Part shown: positions 45,739-56,228 of the stretch, piece by piece
Layout of the letters: each line of letters starts with the position of its first letter
Position numbering within the stretch: position 1 is the stretch's first letter
NCBI GenBank assembly: GCA_000467715.1
Contig: AJFK01000184.1
Location: 1 to 64,000, forward strand
DNA: 64,000 bases
Direction: 5' to 3'
From: Hysterium pulicare CBS 123377
Taxonomy: Eukaryota > Ascomycota > Dothideomycetes > Hysteriales > Hysteriaceae
Notes under the pieces: generated by a model
Told to the model about the DNA's origin: nothing
The model's database searches: none
What the model saw: only the letters and a program-made list of their open reading frames with translations
Translations under genes and position numbers: made by a program

Positions 45739-48700
45739 TCACTCAGCTTTCGGTCTCGCCGACCCATTCATAACCTCAGATTTCGAATCCGAAGTGCGCA
45801 TGAAGAAATTGCGTTCGAGGAATTTGAGAACTTCGTCGATGAGGCTATTGTTAGAGTATCATTAGCAATACTCCGGGATGAAAAGGGGAGGTGGATGATG
45901 GGTGGGTTAATTAAGGGCTGCTTACATGATCGGAGCACTAATCGCCATCACAGCCGTCCACTCTTTCTTATCGAGCGGCACGACGCTGAAGAGTCCTTGG
46001 AGGCCTGGCACGTATATCAAAGCGAAGTGCAGGGCCATGCTCAACATGATGGCGTAGACGAGCATCATGTTCTTCCAGAGCGGGAGCGTGAGGAGGGATT
46101 CGGAGGATGAGAGGGCGTTCATGGCGTTTAGCATTTCGATGACGACGAGGATGGAGAGGGACATTGTGGAGGCGGATTTGGCGGCATTGTTGCTGAAGAT
46201 TTCGCAACCGATTTCCGGGAAGGAGGATGAGCAGCGGTGGAAATGTGTCTGTGGGGATGAAGTTAGTGGGATTGGATGGATGAAGGAGAGATCTTGAGGG
46301 GAATTTACCAATTGCCAGAAGGAGATCTGAGGACCTGCTGGGTTGAACATGAACCACCACGCATATCCGAATACCGTCGCGGCACCAACATAGGTTCCGA
46401 TGACCATGTATCTGAAGAATAACCATCCATCTATAAGCGGTTCATCTCGCTTTCTCGGTTGGCGCTTCATGACATCGTGATCAGGGGGGTTGAAACTCAA
46501 AGCCGTAGCCGGAAGACCGTCCGTGACCAGGTTGACCCACAAGAGCTGTACGGGGATAAGCGCCTCTGGCATACCCATCGCCGCAGTCAAGAAGATGGAG
46601 ACAACCTCGCCGATATTGGATGAGATGAGATACCGAATGAACTGCTGGGTGTTGTTATAGATGGATCGGCCCTCCTCAACCGCACCCTCAATCGTTGCGA
46701 AGTTGTCATCCACAAGTACCATATCAGCAGCCAATTTAGCGACATCGGTTCCAGAGCCCATAGCAACACCGATGTCTGCCTTCTTCAAGGCAGGAGCATC
46801 GTTGACACCGTCACCAGTCATGGCAACAACTTCGCCAGCTTGTTGGAGGAGATCGACCAACTTGGACTTGTGGCTAGGCTCTGTTCGTGAAAACAGCGAG
46901 GCTCGTTTCGCAGCTTCCAGTTGCTCGGATTCGCTGAGGTCGTCGAATTGGCGACCGGTGTAACTCTTGCCTGACAGATTCTCGTTTGCGCCAAAGACGC
47001 CAATTTGTCGACAGATAGTTTCTGCGGTGTTCTGGTTGTCGCCGGTGATAACTACAACGCGAATGCCGGCAGAGCGGCATTTGGCAATGGAGTCCAAGAC
47101 TTCAGGGCGAGGAGGATCCAACATGCCAACAAGACCGATCAACGTAAGATTTTGCTCTAGTTGAGCGTAATCTTGCGTGGTCTTCGCATTCTTAAGAAAA
47201 GGATTTGGGCCAACGTCATCGACTGCAGCTAAAGCAATCACTCGAAGACCTCTGTTGCCGTAATCGACGACTTCTTTGGCGATAAGACTTGACATCTGTT
47301 TATTCAACGCGACCTTCTTGCCCTGGGTTCCAATTAAAGCGTGGGTACATCGGTCGAGAATGGATTCAGGAGCTCCTTTGACAAGCAGCTTCTGCATCGT
47401 ATACTTTTGCATCGTACCACCCTTAACCAAGACGGACATGCTCTTGCGATCTCTTGAGAATTCGTAGGTTGCTTGCCTAGGTGCCTGATCCTCATAGTAT
47501 TTACTGGCATAATGTAAACGATCCGCCGAGGGTAGGCTAGCCTTCGAGGCATTGTAGCTTGGCTGAGGCGTGCCAGCTTTCTCGACTAGGACACGAAGTG
47601 CACCCTCGGTGGGTTCTCCAACGATGCTGTAAGTTCCACTCGATCCGTTTTTAGAATCCAGTGATAGCGCAGAGTCGTTACAAAGAGCCGCAACCTCGCA
47701 CATTTGGCGAACAGTCGCCGATGAAGCGGCCGGGTTCTCCAATTGCTTGCCCTTGTATGAAATAACGCCTTCGGGGGCAAAGTTAGTTCCCGAAACGTCA
47801 ATTTCTTCGAGGCCGGTCCCGTTTTCGCTGATGTACACGAGCTTATTTACACTCATTTGGTTTGTGGTTAAGGTTCCCGTCTTATCAGAGCAAATAACGC
47901 TACAGCTCCCGAGGGTTTCCACGGATGGAAGACTTCGAACAACAGCATTCCTTGCAGCCATCTTACGAGTACCCAGAGCTAAGCAGGTCGTGATCACGAC
48001 TGCAAGACCTTCTGGAATAGCTGCGACACCAAGGGAAACCGCGATCTGCTCTCGTTAGTTGACATTTCTAATCCATTGCCACCTTCCCGCTTACCTTCAG
48101 ATAATAGATTGCGCCCTTTGTGAAATTTCCATGAGAAGGATCACTAAAGTTCCCGATATTGATGAGCCAAACTAAGATGCAAATACCCGTAATAACCTTT
48201 GCCAACATGTCTCCAAAATCATTCAATTTTTCCTTCAGAGGTGTAGGCTGGCTGATCTGAGCTGTAATACTCTCATGGATATCCCCAATAGCGGTCGAAG
48301 ATCCAGTTAGTACAACCAGTGCATTCGCATGTCCCGTGACAACAGTCGTACCAGAGAAGAGCATGTTGATCTGATCTTGTTTGACCGCGTTCGCATCCTT
48401 GACCGCAGTGATGTCCTTTCCTACACTTTCGCTTTCTCCGGTGAGGATGGACTGATCCACATTGAAGCTATTACTTTGAATTGAAAGTATTCTGCAATCC
48501 GCCGGTATCCTGTCTCCGATCGCCACCGTTATAATGTCTCCGGGTACAAGTTCATCAGCTTTTACGCGTTTGATGGTACCATTGCGGATGACCTTCGCTT
48601 CGTTGGCAGAATATTCTTGGAGGGCTGCGATAGCCTTTTCGGCGCTGGTCTCTTGCGATACGCCCACCACGGCATTTAATATTAAAATTGTGAGAATCTG

Positions 48701-49083
48701 GAATGGAACAACTTGTCAGTAAAGCTCCAAACAGTTCAAGATATCGTCACTTACTACCGCTGGGTCAACGAAAGCAGTCCAATCGTCTCCCCCTTCAAAT
48801 AAGGCCAGCACAAACGACACAGCAGCTGATCCAAGTAGTATTATAACCAACTGATCTTTGAATTGTTCCAAAATAAGCTCCCAAATAGGCGTCGGTGGGT
48901 CTTCGGGTAATGCTGCACGTCGTTGTCAATATATGCGCATCGAGGAAAATGTTTGTAACTCGTACCATTTTTTCCATGCTTTTGCCTCAAGCTATTGACC
49001 TGTTCCTCTGAAAGACCTTTTTCCTCTGTAACCTGGAAGTGCTTCAGAGCCTCTTGCGGGGATCTCGTATACGCATTCTCCAT
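45739..49083 (-). CDS. SERCA-type Ca2+-transporting P-type ATPase
   Basis: P2A Ca2+ pump of the endomembrane system (Neurospora NCA-1 class), loading Ca2+ into ER/vacuolar stores. Six exons (49083-48966, 48912-48755, 48697-48095, 48045-46309, 46248-45926, 45844-45739) give 1014 aa. Seen motifs are the actuator loop [11 protein letters not shown], the M4 Ca2+ site [19 protein letters not shown], phosphorylation site [10 protein letters not shown], nucleotide site LLVKGAPES, hinge [13 protein letters not shown] and M6 [14 protein letters not shown]. The sequence from THFHRCSS through [15 protein letters not shown] fits M8-M10 of SERCA and not the shorter PMR1 type. The penultimate intron (60 nt) is in frame and stop-free. 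The last exon encodes a short tail ([10 protein letters not shown]). Confidence 0.95.
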
Positions 49084-49973
49084 CTCGTTCAGCGAGGGGT
49101 GATGATGCAACGCGAAAAGGCGCAAATGTTACTATGAACCGGTACTATGCGATTCCAAAGGGCGGTTTGCCGAAGTCGGAAGGGTTCCTGGTGTTGACTA
49201 TGGAGTCCGGAGCTTTCAGTCTCGTCTAACGTTGAATGAGTGTCGGAAATATCACTTGATGGACTGGATCGGCATAAAAAGTAGGATTTTGGAGGAAGTT
49301 GAGTGTCGAGTCTACTTTCTTAAAGGTGGCTTCTTCGAATTCAAGATCCGCTCGGGCAGACTTCGGCGCCCCATCCTTGTCGGATCTTGGGATCTAGAAT
49401 TACCCACAGGATGCAACCAGGAACGTGCCAGGCGAGGAGCTGCCCGTGTATCTTCATGTACCTTATACCTATCAAGCCTGTCTCGATACTGTTGGCAGGC
49501 CTTATTCCAGGTAACGTCAACCTCAAGCAGTGCGACAACGTCCTGCCCAAGTCCAAATCCACTGCGCATGGACCTTCGGCATCTGAACACAGACATCATC
49601 GAAGAACGCAAACGGCACAACAAGCAGGCGTCGCTCAATTGAAAGTTTCAGCTCTGGATTACTGTCATCTGCGGGTCATCTCCCGCCATAATCGCGATGA
49701 TCTAGGTATCAAAATGGTCATAGGGAACCGTTCCCCGTCTTGACCCAAAACGCCCAACCCGTTGCTCGGGCTTCCCCTTCGCTATGCAGTTCGTAGAAAG
49801 AATGCGTCGCGCTCAAGCCATGAAAATGCGAAGCAAAAATCAGGAACTCCCGACGTGAGATAGAGTAGAGTCCCTCTCCACGCCTTCTAAAAATGATTGG
49901 AACCGCTTGAACGAACAATGACCCCCCTCTTTACCGCCCATTAACACCAAAAACAATTAAGTCAAACCGTCCG
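49084..49973. other. Intergenic, no gene seen
   Basis: SERCA promoter and 3' flank of the histidine kinase. Overlapping short frames at 49232-49743 on both strands carry no domain and are not called. Confidence 0.4.
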
Positions 49974-52744
49974 TCAATTGGTCGACACTATGGCCGCAGC
50001 ATCCTCGCATTGTTGAACGATAAGTTTCTCCAGATCCCGAATCTGGAATGGTTTGGTTAGAAATCCCTTCATGCCAACCTTCGCCGCCCGTTCCAGTGCT
50101 CCATCAGTGATGTCTGCACTGACAGCAAGAATTGTGGGATGTCTGTTCTTCATTCGTAATATCGCCTCGGTGGCCTGGAAGCCATCTAGCAGCGGCATCC
50201 ATAGATCCATCAGGACAACATCGATTTCTTGTCCGCTCGGACGCTCTTCCTTCATCTTCTCCACAGCATCGTTCCCGTCATATGCTTCAGATACGCCGCG
50301 GTATCCTAGTTTGTTGAGCATGTTGATGAGGAGCTTGCGATTAATTTTATTGTCTTCCACAACAAGGAAGTTCAAGGGGTATCTTCTCGCCAAATTCCTG
50401 TCAAAGTGACCCTTACCGATTGTCTTGGAGCGGTTTCTACTGATATTAGGTCGGGCGGGAGAAGCGGCGCGACGCGGTGATGGTACGTATATGTGCTGGC
50501 CAGGATTTGAGGTCGTTGCCGGAGGTCCCTTGTTGATTTCTTTTGTTTCGCTTTTCGAGGAATCCGACGACAGTGGTGGCGTAGTAGGTTGATGCGAGCC
50601 ATTCATCGGCGGCACGTCAGCCTCAACAGACATACGAGATTTGACGGAAGGTGTCGGTGATCCAAACGGCGACCCTGGTCGGCTGCACACCTCACCGGGA
50701 GTGATTGGTATGCGCATTTCGAATTCGGATCCTTTGTTTGGACCGGATACATCCGACCGTAGGCAAAACAGGTCCCCTCCAAGCTTACGAGCGAGACCTT
50801 TAGCCACCAGCAAACCAAGCCCAAGACCCTCACTTTGACGGGTGGTGGAATCATCTTCTCGGGAAAATGCTTTGAAAAGGTTCGGTAAGAAAGCGGCCGG
50901 AATTCCAGAGCCTGAGTCTTTTATATTGATAACGATGTATCTAGCTTTCGCACTCAGCGAAGCTTTCAACGTTATTGAGCCATTTTCCGTGAATTTAATT
51001 GCGTTGAGAGCGACACACGAGATCATTTTCGCAAGGTCCTTCTCATCAACTATTTTATCGTCAGAAAAGGATAAATCCGCAGCTGGGTTGAGAGCACTTA
51101 CTAAGAATCGTCTCAGGGACGTCAGGATCCACCGTCCATTCGATGTCTCTGGTACTGGGTTGCCCACTTGAAGTCTTCGTCCGGACTTCGATGACTTCAC
51201 CTGTGTCGGTCTCACGTGCTATGGCCGACTCCGGCCGACCTCCCACTTTTAAAGCGTCATTAATCACGTATTGGAGAACCTCGCGAAGGTTTGTGTGTCG
51301 AAGCCCGGGTACGATAGATTGTTCTGACGCGAAGACGGGTGAAGTAGGTGTAGCATCCTCATCTACTAGCTTACGGCAATTCTCTTCCCTTAGACCCAAA
51401 GGCATGAAGGGCTTAGGAAATTCCACTCTATTCAAGTCAAGTTCCACGGATGAGGCTCGGGATCGAGAAACTCGACCCGACTCTGCGGCTTGATACTTCG
51501 TCACTGTGCCATTGGTCCACGCCACTGATTGTCTTCTTCGTTTACTTCCTCGGAATTGATTTAATGGTATGTTATTTCCAGCAACAACGATACCGGGCCG
51601 CTTGTCTCTCGCATAATAACTATTCAAAGCACGATCTGCTGAGCCATCGTCAAGAGGCGAGAGTGGAGTGTCCGGAACGCCCATGTTCATATCGTATGCG
51701 TGGACCACGTTGTCAGCTGCCTCAACGGCTCGTCTCGAGCTATCTTTTTGTAACGTTAGTATACTAATTGCAAGGAGAGGCGATTGTCTGACCTTGGACA
51801 GCTTCAATATTTTCTCGTAGCGTATCGAGGATTTTGCGGAGTCTGGGATCGGTGTGGCTTTCGGTAGCATCCTGAACGGTAGCATACATGACGTCCAACA
51901 TCCCCACTACCCCCTGCATCGGTGTTCTCAGTTCGTGCGACAGACTGCGCGCATACGGCTTGAGAGATTGTGCTACAGTAATGGCTTCATGTGGAACGAC
52001 TCGGGGCGGTTCGTTGGGTGTTGGCCTTGCTGTCTTGCTGAACTCCTTTCCCTGCAGAACCCTTTCTAGTATCATATCTTCCAGGCTATGAAATAGCATC
52101 TCCAAATAACCCCAGCCGAGAACTCGCCTTGCGGCACCTTCAGAGGACCACATAACGCCAAAGTGCGCAAAACATTTCCCATTAGCAAAAAGTGGGATGC
52201 CAAGATATGCTTCTCCGGGGACCTTCAGTTCATTGGGATTGTTGATAATAAACTCGTTGAGTCTTTCCGGAATGATAAAGATCTTGTCGTGCCGCATGTA
52301 GGCACATGGACATGAATATGCGTGATACTTGAAGTTCTTCATATGCTGCTTTGACCCGTGCCCATCGTTGATATAGAATGCAGCACCCATTAAACAGGCT
52401 CCGGGCTCTCCGATTGGTGGCATTTCAACGGCAGCATTTGCCTCATCCACCAGGATTCTCTTAGAAACAAAGGCGTACTGCGCATTGGCGACATCTGCGA
52501 GGCCCTCTGTAAGTAAAGGCCAGAAATTCTCCGAATTGGCTTTCCTTAACGTATCCTTCAACCTGACCAGTTGTTCGGCGGCATTACTTTCCGCGGGTGA
52601 GTATAGTCGTAATAAGTCTTCTTTGAAGCCATTTTGACCACCGTGGACGACCATTCCTGGTTCGGGCCGCGAAAAGCACAAGGACTCTCGCTCGATTATG
52701 TCCGGAGGGTCAGGGTTGGGATCCGATTCTCCTCCACCCATCAT
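49974..52744 (-). CDS. Hybrid histidine kinase with GAF-like sensor and receiver domain
   Basis: Two-component hybrid sensor kinase, feeding the Ypd1 phosphorelay. Three exons (52744-51793, 51743-51102, 51049-49974) give 889 aa. Residues about 50-235 form a GAF-like sensor (EAYLGIPLFANGKCFAHFGVMW). The HisKA H-box is SLSHELRTPMQG with H270. The ATPase domain has N-box ALNAIKFT, G1 DSGSGIP and G2 SEGLGLGLLVAKGLARKLGG. The receiver has LVVEDNKINR, phospho-acceptor D813 in VVLMDLWMP and the KPF lysine. About 100-150 residues of Ser/Arg-rich sequence separate the HisKA helices from the ATPase fold, an unusual spacing. The start is the first ATG of an MMGGGE pair, because further upstream the frame has only a GTG. 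No membrane segment, so probably cytosolic. Confidence 0.92.
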
Positions 52745-54682
52745 CGAACTCCTCCTGCTCTCTTGCTTCTTTAAAATGCTCCAGGGTGGAAGTAGGCAGT
52801 TGCTTTTTGCGGAGGTAATACGAATACGAGGAAGAGGCCTGGAGGGCGGAAGCACAATGACTTTACAGCGGCGGTGTAGACAAGGAATGCAAGGCCGCAC
52901 TGAAAACGGGGGGTTTGGCTTGCTGAGGCGGGTAGATCAAAAGTTGGAGGGCGGTGACGGCTTCAAGCGTTTGGAAGTTCGCATTCGGAGGTGATGACTA
53001 ACAGTATGGTGGTGCAAGTCGGAGCGAGTGAGGAGAGGAATGCAGCAGCTGCCGAGAGGCGTGACGTGGGGAGCGAGAGGTAGAAGAGAAGGTATGGCCG
53101 CGAAGCGCAGCGAAAAGCTGTGGAGTCTAGAATGCGCTGAAGCGACCCGGCAGGCTGGTCACGGTGTGGTCTTGCAGGCGCACGTATTACGTGGGAGCGC
53201 CGCAAGCAAAGCAGAGAAAGTACAAATCAAGAACGGGTCGGGCTTCTATTCAGGCGGCTGTAAGAGCGTTGTGTTTGTGTTGGAGAGGCAGAAAGAGGGC
53301 GGCCGTGGGATGCTTGGTTGACGTTCTCGCGGGAATAGCACCAGCGGCGGAGGTTCTTGTGCACGCTACGCAGCAGTCGGCCGCAGGTGACGGACAGGGT
53401 CTGGTGAGAGATGGAGATTCTAGACTGGACGATCTTGCCGTTTATGCCGATTTGCAGCTAGCAGCTAGCCCAACTGCTCTAAACCCTACGCCCCCATCTC
53501 ATCAGCCCGCGAAGGGCCGCGTCACGTTTGGTGCTCCACAGACCTCAATCTCACTGTGCAAGCCACAACTGCCCTTCAATTGCAGTGCACATTCGAGTCT
53601 TCCTGTGGATGTTCGATATGCCCTCTCGTGGGGGACGAGGCCAACATGTCCAGCCAGTCGGCATGCACGTCGAAACAGGATCCCGAGCCGACAAGCTATT
53701 GTGTATCTTAGCTGCACGGTTTTCGGCTTCCAGGCCCCAGGCACACCGCGCGCCGGTCCAAAGGTTTTATCTGATGGGGCCGGTCTTGGCTTACGTCTGC
53801 GGTGCTGCAGCTTTGACACTCAGTGCCAGCTCCCGTCTAACCCACACTTGTCCGAATTCGACCACAATGTCTCTATCTCATACGAAACACCTGCCTTACT
53901 CACCACCCTCCGTCCACACCCACACTGACTATGATAACCATGCATCTTCATGCCTATCTGCAAACAGAGAGCACAGACAATTCATTTCATTATCCCAACC
54001 ACGGTTCTGGGTGTTTGCTCTACCTGTGTGGGACGATGATTGTGTATCGAGAGACCATGCCCTTTCGAGAAGCCCCGAGCAATATGAAGATCATCATACA
54101 TTCCACCCCGTGGATGTAGTTACAATAACTCCAGAAGGATGCGCACGACCTCTCAATAACGAACAGAGCCATACGTAGAACGGCTTCCACATATGGGCAG
54201 CCATGCCTCACCTGGGCATGCTCGAAGGCTTATGTCTACTACCCCGTATTGGGCTGAGTAACGTGTCATCTTGCAACAGACTGTTCGCATGTTAGAAGAT
54301 GAGTTCTCACTGCTACTGCGTTCTGGGCCACGTCCCAGCAAAACAATCAGGTCATCGTGAAGCGGGCTTCTCGTCTCTGGTGCCCACCGTGGGCAATAAC
54401 CCAGATTCACGCCTTTCCGCATGAACACTTCGTACCTGGGTTAGCTCTGAGCAGGCCAAAAGCGGCAGACTTAGGAAAGGTAACGTTACATTATTGCGTC
54501 TTCAACAGTGAGCTTAAAGAGGCTGGCAATAGTCTGGTATGGCTCTCCGTCAATAATGAATTCAGGAGACGGACTCAAAAACAGAATACCTTTGCAGTGA
54601 TCACCGCAGATCATCCCACACTAGGCTACTGTGCCAAAGCGCAGGACATTTGCTGCTCAATAAAGGATACCGGGCACGGCCT

Positions 54683-54722
54683 CAACACATGCGCAGTCAT
54701 GACCCAACACATGCGCAGTCAT
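54683..54722. repeat. 18-bp direct repeat CAACACATGCGCAGTCAT
   Basis: Two exact copies at 54683-54700 and 54705-54722 separated by GACC, giving a 22-bp period. Intergenic, with no inferred role. Confidence 0.85.
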
Positions 54723-55964
54723 AAAGGCCAGAGAACCCCTGACCAAGGCATGAAAATGGCATGATGAAAGACGACTAACCAGAGGCATGCAATTTCCAGC
54801 GTCAGCGTTTGCGCATGGTCGGCGAGAGCATCTCGACTTCTCAAGCTTGACAAGTCTAGCGGGCAGGTGCCGCCTAGCGCCATGCACTCCAAAAGTCGAG
54901 ACCGACACATCGCTGTCAACCGCAACAACACACCAACACGACCTGGTCCATCTATCACGGTGCTCCTATTCAAGGTTTCTCTCCTATACACAGTACCATT
55001 TCTTGCAAGAGTGATGATATCCACGAGACAAGAATCCAGGCTCGCAGCGTCTCTCGCAGAAAATCGGCTCTCTGTCGACTGACCCCTCTTCCCGACTATT
55101 TCACCTTCTGGACTGGTCCAAGACTGATCAAAACGTCGCTCCTCCTATTCATCAACTCAATGTCGTTCTACTAGCCCACCAGCTCTGAAAGGGCATGCTG
55201 TAACTTGTCAAAGCCTCGGCGCATTGAGCCTTCCCTTTAGCACGTTCCTTCCGGACGGCTCCCGGGCTTTCCGTGGTTCGAAAATTTCTGAAACGTTTTC
55301 TCGACCGGCAACCCGACACGAAAGACCTGCATCTGGCCACGAGGGTGCTCTGTCATGAGGTTCGTAGCATGGGTAGTCCGTGGTTGACAGCAGCACAAGC
55401 CATCCCTCCAGGCTCACTTACACTTTCCAAGTTCCGTCCGATATTCGCGCGAAGTTACCTGCATACCTTGCTCCCAAGTACAACAACATCATACGATATC
55501 GTACGTGAAATCCCTCATATGTACAAATAGGCCGATCCAGCGTAAACCTTCAGATCTCGGCTCCATCACCCCGTCATCGTTTGAACGGCAGCAATGATCC
55601 TTGTCAGGCACGTTGGCCGTTGAGAAGTCTAGAACAGTCCAAAGATGGAAAATAAGCGCCACCCACACAACGTCCTTTCAATAATAGAGGACAGCTATAT
55701 ACATCTATCGGATAAGCGACCTCAAGCCCAATGGTATCAGACTTCGAGAGGCTCATGAGGCTATGGTCCAGACTGCTTCGTCGATTCCCGCCCGCGATAG
55801 AGGGTTTCGATACTATGCGCTACCAGTACTCAGCATGCTACGTCCAGCCTCCGACCTCATCATCGTACAGCCAAGTAGTTGTCCAGGATCGTATGTTAAA
55901 GGCGTTGCACTTCCGGTAGGGCCGCCGAGCTCCGTCTCAGGCCTGGCCAGGCGCCGCCAGTACT

Positions 55965-56073
55965 GTAGGCTTTGAGCAATTGATTATCGTAGCATGGCGC
56001 CGACAGTAAGGTTTGAACAATTGACTATCGTGGCATGACGCCGACGATAGAGTTTGAAAATTGTCCATCGCAG
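55965..56073. repeat. Degenerate 41-bp tandem repeat, about 2.7 units
   Basis: Units begin at 55965 (GTAGGCTTTGAGCAATTGAT), 56006 (GTAAGGTTTGAACAATTGAC) and about 56047 (the third, AGAGTTTGAAAATTGTCCAT, is truncated). Each contains TTTGA, CAATTGA, TATCGT and a GCATGRCGCCGAC tail. This is a small minisatellite between ECM29's 3' end and the gene-poor interval. Confidence 0.75.
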
Positions 56074-56228
56074 CCAGACCGTATGGCAAAAAGAAATCTA
56101 TCTCGGGGAATCACTTCAGTGCTTTTCGAGTGCGAAAACCTCTTTTCGATAACTAGCACAACATGAACGAAAACATCTTTCAATAGCACAACAAGAGTTC
56201 ACGCGGCAATTCAATCTAGCCTATCAAA

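Larger units (their letters stand above)
52745..56228. other. 3.5-kb gene-poor interval upstream of the histidine kinase
   Basis: The longest stretch here without a supported gene. A plus-strand frame at 53164-53928 (254 codons) is Pro/Ser/Arg-mixed with no domain. It overlaps an alternative long frame 53528-54178, so both look like chance frames in GC-balanced DNA. Repeats noted are an 18-bp direct repeat (54683-54700 and 54705-54722) and a 41-bp tandem array near 55965-56073. It could hold a long regulatory region, an lncRNA or an orphan gene. Nothing decides. Confidence 0.45.

Noticed and set aside
52745-52900. Upstream extension of the histidine kinase to 52900
   Set aside because: The frame opens at a GTG and has no ATG before 52744.
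53164-53928. 254-codon plus-strand frame
   Set aside because: No domain, overlaps another long frame, no promoter or splice logic. Most likely chance.
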